DNA of 64,000 bases from an uncultured Lachnospiraceae bacterium. Its GTDB lineage: Bacteria; Bacillota; Clostridia; Lachnospirales; Lachnospiraceae. The position numbers and the translations under genes were made by a program. Location of the stretch: positions 1 through 64,000 of the forward strand of contig CAJUJP010000018.1 in assembly GCA_910586615.1 (NCBI GenBank), in the 5' to 3' direction. Under the pieces are notes generated by a model, which searched no databases, had not been told where the DNA came from, and saw only the letters and a list, made by a program, of their open reading frames with translations. Below are positions 53,785 through 61,990 of the stretch, in pieces. The stretch's first letter is position 1, and every line of letters starts with the position of its first letter.

Positions 53785-54225
53785 TTACCATCTCTTCCCT
53801 CTGCCGGGATGCTCTTTTCCGTCTTCCTTCTGATCAGCCAGCGACTCTTTTATCTTCTCAAAAAGCTGCGTATATCTTTCTGCCGTCTCTTTCGACTCGA
53901 TCTGGTTACGGTTAAAGGCAATCTCATAATACAGTTTCAGCATCAGAAGTTCCTTTTCCATATCATGAAGGGCTAACGTCCGGTTCCACACTTCCGCAAA
54001 CGCCTCAGTTTCCCCGAACAGCAGATAATCCGTTGAAAAGTTGAGCTTCTCTTTCATCTTCTTCAAAGTACTGATCGACACATTGTTCTCTCCGTTTTCC
54101 ATCTTCTTATAAAGCTGTGTCGAAATATCAAGCATTTCCGCAAACCGCTCCTGGGTTAAATTTAACCTCTTGCGCATTTCTTTCAGTCTTTTTCCGACTT
54201 CTCTTTTAGAATATATCTCGCCCAT
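53785..54225 (-). CDS. XRE family helix-turn-helix regulator
   Basis: A 146-residue regulator. An N-terminal Cro/CI-type helix-turn-helix (about 10-65: LKEMRKRLNLTQERFAEML and LYKKMENGENNVSISTLKKM) is followed by a helical, acidic and basic C-terminal region of unknown role ending PGRGKRW. The ATG at 54225 is preceded by GAAGG; an upstream TTG is less likely. It lies about 100 bases downstream of the Nudix-GNAT gene. Targets are unknown. Confidence 0.85.
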   Translation of the reverse strand: MGEIYSKREVGKRLKEMRKRLNLTQERFAEMLDISTQLYKKMENGENNVSISTLKKMKEKLNFSTDYLLFGETEAFAEVWNRTLALHDMEKELLMLKLYYEIAFNRNQIESKETAERYTQLFEKIKESLADQKEDGKEHPGRGKRW

Positions 54226-54327
54226 AGACCACACCTTCCCCAATTTAAATCATATTGTATCGGATATAGATAATCCTCTCCATATATGCATTGGGTATGC
54301 AAGGTGTATAAATTATACCCGGTAAAA

Positions 54328-55317
54328 CTATTTTTCATCCAAAACAAAAATCTGTGACGGATACCCCTGTTCGATGCAAAGCTCACCGGGCCGGAATCCC
54401 AAAGAACGGTAAAGTGCCCGCGGCGCTGTTCCCTTCGGATCTTCCTCCCGGAAGGTGGTAACTACGATCTCCCGGCTTCTATCCAGTTCATTCAGCATAA
54501 GTCCGATCATGTCTTTTGCGATTCCACGCCGGCGGTAATCAGGATGAACCGCCATACACGCCAGCATATTATGTTTTACTGAAAAAAGCAGAATGCCGAC
54601 GACCATATTCCCCCGCAGCGCACATATGGCACTCCGGCGCTCTATGTTCTTTATAACCGTTTCTTTATAGCCGTCAAGTTCTTCTTCCGTTTCCAGTCCG
54701 GGAAAGCCATCCCTGACGATCTCCACCAGGTTCATCCACGAGGTAAGATTGTCCATGGACGCAAATCCTGTCTTTATATCGCGTTTTGAATTTCCGTGGG
54801 CACCACACATGTTCCGCACTTCAAAAAGCCTGTCCAGAAACCAGTACGGGATCATTGTACCCTGCTTCTGCATGGCAAGCACTTCTTCTCTGTCAGCCCA
54901 GCGGACTTCCTGCACCTCTTCCTCCTGCAGACAAAGCTGTGAAAGATCCACCTCCCGCTCCAGAAGATAATAATCATCAAATCCCTCATCAAAACCAATG
55001 CTGAAATCAGCCCGCACATCTGACAGATCAAGTTTCAGCCCGATCTCTTCAAACACTTCTCTTTCCGCGGCCTGCCTGCTGTTCTCACCTTGCAGCGCGG
55101 AACCGCCCGCGGTCAGATCCCACATATTGGGCCATCCTCTTTTGAAAGGCTGCCTGTGCTGGATCAGCAGCTGGTTTCTGCTGTTAAAAATACAGACATG
55201 GACAACAATATGAAATTCTCCCTCTTTCATCTCGTCTCCGCGTCTGTGCAATCTTCCAGTCTTTTCTCTGTCCTTCGTGTAAATATCCCAGAATTCCTCT
55301 TCTCCTGTACCTGTCAT
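54328..55317 (-). CDS. Nudix hydrolase-GNAT acetyltransferase fusion
   Basis: A 329-residue two-domain protein. Residues ~1-165 form a Nudix domain of the isopentenyl-diphosphate-isomerase-like class (WDLTAGGSALQGENSRQAAEREVFEEIGL; note the long insert before the Nudix helix). Residues ~190-329 form a GNAT fold (MAVHPDYRRRGIAKDMIGLML, then RALYRSLGFRPGE). The ATG at 55317 follows GGAGA. It is 33 bases downstream of the NifX-like gene and probably co-transcribed. Substrates of both domains are unknown. Confidence 0.88.
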   Translation of the reverse strand: MTGTGEEEFWDIYTKDREKTGRLHRRGDEMKEGEFHIVVHVCIFNSRNQLLIQHRQPFKRGWPNMWDLTAGGSALQGENSRQAAEREVFEEIGLKLDLSDVRADFSIGFDEGFDDYYLLEREVDLSQLCLQEEEVQEVRWADREEVLAMQKQGTMIPYWFLDRLFEVRNMCGAHGNSKRDIKTGFASMDNLTSWMNLVEIVRDGFPGLETEEELDGYKETVIKNIERRSAICALRGNMVVGILLFSVKHNMLACMAVHPDYRRRGIAKDMIGLMLNELDRSREIVVTTFREEDPKGTAPRALYRSLGFRPGELCIEQGYPSQIFVLDEK

Positions 55318-55350
55318 ATTGCTTTCTCCGTTTCTGCCTGATTGCAATCG

Positions 55351-55758
55351 TCAAAACCTTTCACTGCCGGGACATCCATGTGTGTCCACGCCGCAGTAGT
55401 GTTCCTCATCATGGTGTCCATGTCTGCTATGGTCACAATGAACATTCGCATCATAGGCAAGCGTTCCTGAAAGCAATGCATCCACCGCCTCATCCGCGCT
55501 GCCGGACACACCGCCGTAAAACCTGATCCCGGCTTCCATAAGAGCCGACTGCGCGCCCGCGCCGATCCCGCCGCAGATCAGAATATCCACATTCCATCCC
55601 GCAAGCATCCCTGCCAGCGCCCCGTGACCGTTGCCGTCCGTGCCGACCACCTGTGCGTCAGCTACTTTCCCACCCGTAATATCGTAGATTTTAAACTGTT
55701 CTGTGCGTCCGAAATGCGTAAATACGTTTCCGTCTTCATAAGTTACCGCAATTTTCAT
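55351..55758 (-). CDS. NifX/NafY-like dinitrogenase cofactor-type protein with His-rich tail
   Basis: A 135-residue protein. Residues 1-105 match the dinitrogenase iron-molybdenum cofactor biosynthesis fold (MKIAVTYEDGNVFTHFGRTEQF, then VDILICGGIGAGAQSALMEAGI). The last ~25 residues are rich in His and Cys (HCDHSRHGHHDEEHYC), suggesting metal binding. No nif genes are visible, so this is a stand-alone member, perhaps in Fe-S or metal handling. The ATG at 55758 follows GGAGGAAG. It is followed by the Nudix-GNAT gene. Confidence 0.88.
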   Translation of the reverse strand: MKIAVTYEDGNVFTHFGRTEQFKIYDITGGKVADAQVVGTDGNGHGALAGMLAGWNVDILICGGIGAGAQSALMEAGIRFYGGVSGSADEAVDALLSGTLAYDANVHCDHSRHGHHDEEHYCGVDTHGCPGSERF

Positions 55759-55906
55759 ATCTTCCTCCATTCCGAAGCGCATATTGCTGAAAGATACAAT
55801 CAACAGCATTTTTGACACCCCGGCACAAATCCAAACTGAATGCCATCGCATTAAATGTAGCATAAAATGTCAGGCTCTACAAGTCAGGCACATTGCTCCG
55901 GCGCCC

Positions 55907-56200
55907 CTATTGCTCTAAAACAAGGTTTACCAGCCTGCTGATATGGATCTGCATGATATCCAGACAGTCTGTCGGACAATTCTCCGCATTCAATATGAGC
56001 GGAAGCTCCGTGCACCCCAGAATAACAGCCTCGATTCCGTCCTGATCCCGCATCCTTGTGATAATGCTCACAAGCTCCGCCCTCGTGGAATCTTTCACAA
56101 TTCCGCATTCCAGCTCTTTGGCAATTCTCTCATTAATCAGCGTCATCTCTTCCTCCGACGGGATAACATATCCGTTTTCCGGACGGCCTGAACTTCTCCT
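55907..56200 (-). pseudogene. Aspartate/glutamate racemase, C-terminal remnant
   Basis: About 97 codons matching the C-terminal part of aspartate racemase-family enzymes (IPSEEEMTLINERI, then EAVILGCTELPLIL with the second catalytic cysteine). Full members have about 230 residues; the N-terminal half with the first catalytic cysteine is absent. Upstream in-frame sequence is unrelated and holds the GH16 promoter. A small hairpin (CCTGTT-CCGC-AACAGG, 56198-56213) marks the break. Confidence 0.8.
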
Positions 56201-56387
56201 GTTCCGCAACAGGGAAATTATAACACATGAGAAATCAGACCACAATATCATCAAAATAAATACCGGTAAAGGAGCAGCGGAAAAGCTATTACAAAATGAC
56301 ATAAAAGTAATGGAAATGATATTTCCTTGCAGCAAAAAAATGGTATGATAATAAAATACTATGACTATTTATTCGGAGGAAAAGCAC

Positions 56388-57749
56388 ATGAAAAGTAAAC
56401 TCATATCCATTGTATGCCTGCTCGGCTGTATCGCGCTTACTTCCTGCGGCAGTGGCGGGTCGAAAGAAAATACCCCGCCCGAACTGGACGGCTATCAGCT
56501 GCTCTGGCATGACGAGTTTGACGGCAAAACATTAAATGAAGAAATCTGGACAAAGGAACTTAGAAACCCCGGATGGACCAACAGCGAACTGCAGGAATAC
56601 ACAGATTCTGAAGACAATATTTATGTGGCGGACGGCAATCTTGTGCTGAAAGCAGTCAAGACGCAGACCGATGCCGGCAAGGATTATTATACCTCGGGTA
56701 AGGTCAACTCCAAGAACAAGGCTGATTTCATGTACGGCAAGGTCATCGTGCGCGCTAAAGTGCCCGAAGGTCAGGGGCTGTGGCCCGCCGCATGGATGAT
56801 GCCCACCAGAGAAAGCTATTACGGCAACTGGCCTAAATGCGGTGAGATCGATATCATGGAGGTTCTGGGCCACGCTCCCGACACGGCATACTCCACCATC
56901 CACTACGGCGAACCCCACGGCCAGCAGCAGGGGAAGCGCGTGTTGGAAGAGGGTTCTTTTGCAGATGATTTCCATGAGTATTCCGTGGAGTGGGAACCGG
57001 GTGAAATCCGCTTCTACATTGATGAAGAACCGGTGCTCACCTGCAATGACTGGTTCACTGCCGCGCCCGGCGGCGAGGAAAAAGAATACCCCGCTCCCTT
57101 TAACCAGACCTTCTTCGTGCAGATGAACCTGGCTGTGGGCGGCACCTGGCCGGGCAATCCCGACGAGACCACCGACTTCGACCATGCCGAATTTCTGATC
57201 GACTATGTCCGTGTCTATCAGAAAGAAAGTTATGACACAAATGTCAAGAAACCTGAAATTATAGTAAGAGAAGCCGATGAAACCGGCAACTACATTACCA
57301 ACTGGGATTTCGGAGATACTTCTGTAGATCTGACAACGCCCCAGGACTGGGAATTTCTGTTAGCGGAAAACGGTAAAGGCACCGCGAAGATCTCAGATAA
57401 CATGATCACAATCACCACCGAGGCAGCGGGAGATGCAGACTACTCGGTGCAGCTTGTCCACTGGGATATTCCCTTCTACAAGGGACATACCTACCGGGTC
57501 TCCTTCGACGCAAAGGCTTCCGAAGAGCGACAGATCATTACCTCTGTGACCGCTCCCTATGCAGACTGGGTACGCTACCTTCCTGATACCAAGCTGACAG
57601 TCACGAAAGAATGGCATAGCTTCGGATTTGAATTTGACATGAAACAGCGTGACGATTTAAAAGGCAGACTGGAATTTAATCTGGGGAACTGCGGCTCCAC
57701 GGCAGACGTTGACATTACAAATGTACGTGTGGAAGATGTAACGGAATAG
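56388..57749 (+). CDS. GH16 endo-beta-glucanase lipoprotein with C-terminal carbohydrate-binding module
   Basis: A 453-residue surface lipoprotein. The signal peptide ends at a lipobox (IALTSC, lipidated Cys20). The GH16 jelly-roll domain (about 35-280) has the catalytic motif EIDIME with nucleophile Glu153 and acid/base Glu158, plus WPAAWMMP. Residues ~300-450 resemble a CBM4/9-type module. It would cleave beta-1,3 or mixed beta-1,3-1,4 glucans such as laminarin or lichenan. The ATG at 56388 follows CGGAGGAAA. It is a single-gene unit ending at a strong hairpin. Confidence 0.92.
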   Translation: MKSKLISIVCLLGCIALTSCGSGGSKENTPPELDGYQLLWHDEFDGKTLNEEIWTKELRNPGWTNSELQEYTDSEDNIYVADGNLVLKAVKTQTDAGKDYYTSGKVNSKNKADFMYGKVIVRAKVPEGQGLWPAAWMMPTRESYYGNWPKCGEIDIMEVLGHAPDTAYSTIHYGEPHGQQQGKRVLEEGSFADDFHEYSVEWEPGEIRFYIDEEPVLTCNDWFTAAPGGEEKEYPAPFNQTFFVQMNLAVGGTWPGNPDETTDFDHAEFLIDYVRVYQKESYDTNVKKPEIIVREADETGNYITNWDFGDTSVDLTTPQDWEFLLAENGKGTAKISDNMITITTEAAGDADYSVQLVHWDIPFYKGHTYRVSFDAKASEERQIITSVTAPYADWVRYLPDTKLTVTKEWHSFGFEFDMKQRDDLKGRLEFNLGNCGSTADVDITNVRVEDVTE

Positions 57750-57765
57750 AATATGTATCACAAAA

Positions 57766-57806
57766 AGAGCCAACAAACTATGATTTCTCACAAGTTTGTT
57801 GGCTCT
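57766..57806 (+). terminator. Terminator of the GH16 gene
   Basis: AGAGCCAACAAAC pairs with GTTTGTTGGCTCT around a 15-base loop. It is followed by a second small stem (GGGC with GCCC, 57807-57823) containing TTTTT. It may also stop transcription from the other side. Confidence 0.82.
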
Positions 57807-57919
57807 GGGCGTATTTTTCTGCCCGGCAAATTGGGAATCCATTAGAAATATCGGGCAAACATTCTATTCGCATACAAATTATGCTCTATTGAATTAATAG
57901 TGTTTTATTTTTTGTGTCT

Positions 57920-58519
57920 CTATTCTTTGGTATTAGCCATATTTTTCATAGGTTCTCCCCATTTTCCAAGATATCTTCCATCAATGGAAGAATAGGTTTC
58001 ATCGCCCGGAGCTAATACCGGAGCAGCCTGCATCAATCTTTCTGTAAAGGGAATCGTTGTATCCAGCAGTTGTTCATCCTGGGTTACATTACGGATTAAA
58101 CAAAGAAAAATATCTGATCCATCTCCCATAGGGATTTCTTTTTTCACTTCCAGTTCAAAACTGACAGGGCTTTCTGCAATGGTTGGCACATCTAACACTT
58201 GTCCCCACTCTACAGTAGGCAGGCACTTCATCTTATCAGGTGTGGTTCTGCCGCAGGTACAACCATAATAATCTGCCAAAGGCAGCAGCTGTTCAGATAC
58301 GAGGTTAGCTGAAAATACACCATTTTTGCGTATCAAATCCTTGGTCTGTTTTTCCTCACCTATACAAGCCATTACCCCGAGTCCCTCTGAAGAACAATAA
58401 TATCCAAACCAACAGAAAAGACCAAAATGGGGCTGCCCATCTTCCTGTTTTGTGCCATAAAGAAATAACGCTTGCGGACAGTAATCATTACCAATCTTAG
58501 TTTTTACCTTTGCCATCAT
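57920..58519 (-). CDS. Flavin reductase-like domain protein
   Basis: A 199-residue cytosolic protein resembling the FMN-binding flavin reductase/flavoredoxin family (split beta-barrel). Recognisable parts are ALFLYGTKQEDGQPHFGLFCWFGYYC near the start and SANLVSEQLLPLADYYG. Its start overlaps the end of the MarR gene by 23 bases, so the two are translationally coupled. Two consecutive ATG codons follow AAAGGATATAT, so the start may be one codon later. It may reduce an electrophile or drug sensed by the MarR protein. Confidence 0.8.
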   Translation of the reverse strand: MMAKVKTKIGNDYCPQALFLYGTKQEDGQPHFGLFCWFGYYCSSEGLGVMACIGEEKQTKDLIRKNGVFSANLVSEQLLPLADYYGCTCGRTTPDKMKCLPTVEWGQVLDVPTIAESPVSFELEVKKEIPMGDGSDIFLCLIRNVTQDEQLLDTTIPFTERLMQAAPVLAPGDETYSSIDGRYLGKWGEPMKNMANTKE

Positions 58520-58985
58520 ATATATCCTTTCCTTTTTTTAATGCTTGTTCCGCTCGCTCCAAGTTGGAAACAATACGGTCAAGATACTGTTCTAATTCCT
58601 CGATTTCTACCTTTTCAAAATCCTTAAAAAACAGGCTATTCATTTGCTGAGAGACTTGCTTGTAACGTTTCTCCAATGCACGGGCCTGGGGTGTCAGGCT
58701 AATTATGCTTTGACGCCGATCAGAAGCTGAAATTTCTCGACAGATCAAGCCCTTTTCTTCCATTCTACAAAGCATTGCAGTAAGTGTATTTTTTGCCAAT
58801 CCCGTCTTTTGGGCAAGTTCCACAATAGGAATGCCTTCGCTTTCCCATAACACATAAAGAATATTCCCTTGTGGTCCATTAAATTCATCCACACCACATG
58901 TCTGCAAAAGCCGATCAAAAACTCTCCCTTGAACCTGTTTAATACGAGAAACCAAAAAACCTGCTCGTGTTTCCAGTGATATCAC
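58497..58985 (-). CDS. MarR family transcriptional regulator
   Basis: A ~162-residue winged-helix regulator. The recognition helix lies in LAQKTGLAKNTLTAMLCRMEEKGLI and the wing in REISASDRRQSIISLTPQ. The start is uncertain: the GTG at 58985 close to AAGGAAAGG is preferred, while the open frame extends nine codons further. It is coupled to the flavin reductase gene. Its promoter (59117-59145) overlaps a 10-bp palindrome, so autorepression is likely. GTGATATCAC (58977-58986) is another perfect palindrome, at the start codon. Confidence 0.87.
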   Translation of the reverse strand: MISLETRAGFLVSRIKQVQGRVFDRLLQTCGVDEFNGPQGNILYVLWESEGIPIVELAQKTGLAKNTLTAMLCRMEEKGLICREISASDRRQSIISLTPQARALEKRYKQVSQQMNSLFFKDFEKVEIEELEQYLDRIVSNLERAEQALKKGKDIYDGKGKN

Positions 58986-59035
58986 ACCTTTCCTTGTTCC
59001 ACCGCTTCGCAAAATAACAAATCGAACAAGTTCGA

Positions 59036-59092
59036 TTGCGAGATCCGCTTCGCGGACTCGGATAAGCGTAGAAATTTCCTATACCATAAAAA
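59036..59092. repeat. Interspersed repeat, copy C
   Basis: GCTTCGCGGACTCGGATAAG followed by CGTAGAAATTTCCTATACC and an A-run. It is closely similar to copies A and B at 21300-21422. It lies between the MarR promoter and the MarR start codon, so it is part of that leader. Confidence 0.65.
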
Positions 59093-59116
59093 GGACGTCT
59101 CCTTTTCGTTGCCTTA

Positions 59117-59145
59117 ATAGTACTATATAGAACTTTTTCTGTCAA
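59117..59145 (-). promoter_or_regulatory. Promoter of the MarR-flavin reductase operon
   Basis: Minus-strand TTGACA (59140-59145), 17 bases, TACTAT (59117-59122). The palindrome ATAGTACTAT (59117-59126) covers the -10 box and is a plausible MarR operator. Confidence 0.7.
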
Positions 59146-59375
59146 GGTGCAGCTTTTAAAAAAAGGGCAATCCTAAGACCGCCCACTCTCTACACATATA
59201 TCAACACATTCAACATCCATTATTTCCAGCTAATTCCTACTGGCTGCATTTTGCAAGCTCCGTCCAATAATGGCGGTCTGTTGTTTCATAGACCGCATAC
59301 AGTTTCTACTTCCACACATTAAGGCACACCTACACAACAAACCTGTTATCAAACGGGGCACCGGAATTCATCATT
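59146..59375. other. Intergenic region between the deaminase and MarR genes
   Basis: About 230 bases with no gene, RNA or clear repeat recognised. No strong terminator was found for the deaminase gene that ends at 59376. Confidence 0.5.
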
Positions 59376-59873
59376 TTATTGGATAAGAGTTTTGACCCAC
59401 TCCACCAATGGGCTGTCCCCGTGGATATCTATGTATCTCTTGAATAACGCCTTGCTTTCAGATTTTAAAATTCCCGATGTAATTTCCGGTAGACAAAAAG
59501 ATGATGTAACGTGATAATCATTCCAGGATTTCACAGCCCATTTAGCCGCACCATCGGAAGGTGCGTCAAGTGAATAGTATACCTTGCCAACAAATGATGA
59601 TATTGACGCACCCAAACACATCATACAAGGTTCTAAATTCGTGAACAATTCCATTTGCCTCTTTTCTTTTGCTCCAATTTTTTTCTGATCCAGTTCCATC
59701 AGAGCTTTTAACTCTGCGTGAACCAATAATCTGTTATCTTCACTTTCAGATGTATAACTTTGAGCCACTATTGTATCATTGTGGAATATAATGCAGGCTA
59801 TCGGTAATTCATTTTTCTCTAATGCCCGCTCTGCCAGATCAATTACGAGTTTCATTTTCTCATTTACAGTCAT
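59376..59873 (-). CDS. Cytidine/deoxycytidylate deaminase family nucleoside deaminase
   Basis: A 165-residue zinc-dependent deaminase. Ligands are His and Glu of VHAELKAL (proton shuttle Glu) and the two cysteines of EPCMMC. The layout resembles guanine or adenine/tRNA deaminases of the TadA-GuaD group, but the C-terminal half (from SFVGKVYYSLDAPSDG) differs from TadA, so the substrate is uncertain. It lies about 55 bases beyond the end of the hemZ-like gene on the other side, in the same direction. Confidence 0.84.
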   Translation of the reverse strand: MTVNEKMKLVIDLAERALEKNELPIACIIFHNDTIVAQSYTSESEDNRLLVHAELKALMELDQKKIGAKEKRQMELFTNLEPCMMCLGASISSFVGKVYYSLDAPSDGAAKWAVKSWNDYHVTSSFCLPEITSGILKSESKALFKRYIDIHGDSPLVEWVKTLIQ

Positions 59874-59928
59874 AGTTTGTGATCCTCACTTTCGCCATTT
59901 GTCAAATCCCGGTTTTTCTATTTGTCAG

Positions 59929-61515
59929 TCAATCCTCAAGAAGCTTCCGTTTCCTCTCAATCATTACATCGATTCTGTCTATGAAAGAAGCCACATCCTT
60001 GACATTTTCGCATCTTTCGATCCGCCCGTCCGGATACACCCTTTTACTGATGGAGCCGGCTCCGCAGGCGACTATGGTCTGCACTTCCTCCATAATGAGA
60101 ATATTATAGATTCCATACTTATCTTTCACGGAGTAGCCTACGTTCTCAAAATTACCGGACATGTTTTTCTGGCGGTACAGATAATAAGGCTCCATGCCCA
60201 TAGCCCGCGCGCCGGACGCCGCGATCCGCATGGTCTCTTCTGTATTGTTATAAGCTGTGACGCCGTTTTCCTCGATCCACTTATGGAGACCGGAAGCCCT
60301 TTTTACCGCAAGGGAATGCACCGTCAGGGAATCCGGCGCCAGCGCCGCGATCGCTTCTATGGTCGCTTCCACATCTTCCTTCGTCTCCTCCGGAAGTCCT
60401 AATATGATATCCATATTGATGTTGTCAAAGCCCACTTTACGGGCAATCCGGAAAGCGCTGACCACCTGCGCTACCGTATGCTGCCTGCCGATCAGACGAA
60501 GCGTCTCATCCTTCATCGTCTGGGGATTGACGGATATCCTGGTCACGCCATGTCTGTACAGCACCCGCAATTTATCTTCCGTGATACTGTCTGCCCGCCC
60601 GGCTTCCACCGTAAATTCCTGTACGGTACAAAAATCAAAGGTGCTTTTCAGTTTTGTGATCAGCCTGTCCAGTTCTTCCGCCGACAAAGAGCTTGGCGTG
60701 CCGCCGCCGATATAGACCGTATCCAGTATTTTTCCGCGCTGAATCTTTGCCACTGCCTCCATCTCCTGTTCCAACGCCGTCAGATACTCCGCCACTCTCT
60801 CTTTCCACAAGCTGATCGGATAAGATGTAAAAGAACAGTACAGACATGTGGTTGGGCAGAAAGGAATCCCGATATAGAGACTGTACCCTTCCTCATAATG
60901 GAGCCTGCCGAGAATCTCCCGCTCCCGCTTCGCAATATCGATTCCCAGTTCGATCTTTTCCTCGCTGACAAAATGCTTCTCTCTGAGGAACGCCGCCACA
61001 TCCTGCTCACTCCCGCCGTTTTCCAGCATTGTCATGGCGATCTTCGTGGGACGGATGCCCGTCAGGTTTCCCCACGGAAGCGAAATGCCCGTCTCTTCCT
61101 GTAACGCGGTATAGAGAAAACGCTTGAATGCGTCTTTATATTCGGATGCGTCCACCTGATCGGTATTGCACCAGGTATATGTGTGAAAATCGTCTGCGGT
61201 ATCATTCTCCGTCATTGATCCATCTGCACCGCTGTCGATCTCTGCTTCTTTCTGTGCCGCGACGCTGCCACAGCCTGAACTTCCCTTTATGCTGTCGGAA
61301 ACATTTTCGGTGTTATGTAAACCTGACTGCACTGTAAATTTTACTTCCTTGGCACCAAATTCCAGTTCCATCACCGGAATGATCTCACGTATCCTCCTGT
61401 CCTTCACCACGGATTCCGGCGTCAGGACTTTCAGTTCCCATGCGGGATAAAACGCTTTTACCAGCGCGTGAATGTCATATTCGTATTGTGCTTTATTACT
61501 CTTGAGAATCTTCAA
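59929..61515 (-). CDS. hemZ: HemZ-type coproporphyrinogen dehydrogenase-like radical SAM protein
   Basis: A ~528-residue radical SAM protein of the HemZ/HemN-like group. The N-terminal domain begins ILKSNKAQYEYDIHALVKAFYP; the cluster motif CPTTCLYC supplies Cys220, 224 and 227; GGGTPSSLSAEELDRL and ITEDKLRVLYRHGVTRISVNPQ follow. A low-complexity acidic insert of about 50 residues lies near residues 65-115. The start is uncertain: a TTG at 61515, seven bases after AAGGCAAGG, gives the usual family N-terminus, while a GTG 39 bases earlier has a poor site. True coproporphyrinogen activity is not certain for such homologues. Confidence 0.88.
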   Translation of the reverse strand: MKILKSNKAQYEYDIHALVKAFYPAWELKVLTPESVVKDRRIREIIPVMELEFGAKEVKFTVQSGLHNTENVSDSIKGSSGCGSVAAQKEAEIDSGADGSMTENDTADDFHTYTWCNTDQVDASEYKDAFKRFLYTALQEETGISLPWGNLTGIRPTKIAMTMLENGGSEQDVAAFLREKHFVSEEKIELGIDIAKREREILGRLHYEEGYSLYIGIPFCPTTCLYCSFTSYPISLWKERVAEYLTALEQEMEAVAKIQRGKILDTVYIGGGTPSSLSAEELDRLITKLKSTFDFCTVQEFTVEAGRADSITEDKLRVLYRHGVTRISVNPQTMKDETLRLIGRQHTVAQVVSAFRIARKVGFDNINMDIILGLPEETKEDVEATIEAIAALAPDSLTVHSLAVKRASGLHKWIEENGVTAYNNTEETMRIAASGARAMGMEPYYLYRQKNMSGNFENVGYSVKDKYGIYNILIMEEVQTIVACGAGSISKRVYPDGRIERCENVKDVASFIDRIDVMIERKRKLLED

Positions 61516-61678
61516 AATGTTACCTTGCCTTTCTAAAACATTACGCTTTGCCACGATCCCGATTTTCTCTTTTCACCGTAATAAACAGTATAACACAGCC
61601 GGACACTCCGGGAAAACGTAGTGTGCAGTGTGTTCATGAAAAAATGCAATTTGTCTTAGACTTTTCCGGCACAATTCT

Positions 61679-61873
61679 TTAATTTGACAGCATTTTCACA
61701 TACTCTGTCACCACATCGCTGGTCTTACTCAGAAAAATGCAGTCTTTTGCCAGCATCCCCCAGAAGAGCGGTGTGAAGACTGTCATGGATATCATTTTGT
61801 ATAAAATTTCAAAACCCGCCATGGTCCGCCAGTTGACCCGGATCAAAGTCAGAACCTTTTTCATTTTTTTCAT
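61679..61873 (-). pseudogene. N-terminal remnant of a GdpD-type membrane protein
   Basis: A 64-codon frame starting MKKMKKVLTLIRVNWRTMAG, then FEILYKMISMTVFTPLFWG. It matches, as I recall the family, the first membrane segment of glycerophosphodiester phosphodiesterases with an N-terminal membrane domain (about 580-620 residues). The frame stops after VVTEYVKMLSN and neither the remaining helices nor the phosphodiesterase domain is present. A GGAG site remains, so a short peptide could still be made. Confidence 0.6.
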
Positions 61874-61990
61874 AAGTTAAAACTCCGTTCTGCTGCCTTT
61901 TCTTTCTGTTATATCCTTAAACTTCGACACTTCCTGTACAATGCAGCGCCCTGTTCTACTGTCTCATCCCGTTTGGATAGATCCGTTTTG

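Noticed and set aside
58939..59145. 68-codon minus-strand frame over the MarR leader
   Set aside because: It is a translation of the interspersed repeat and lies in another frame over the MarR start; no independent evidence.
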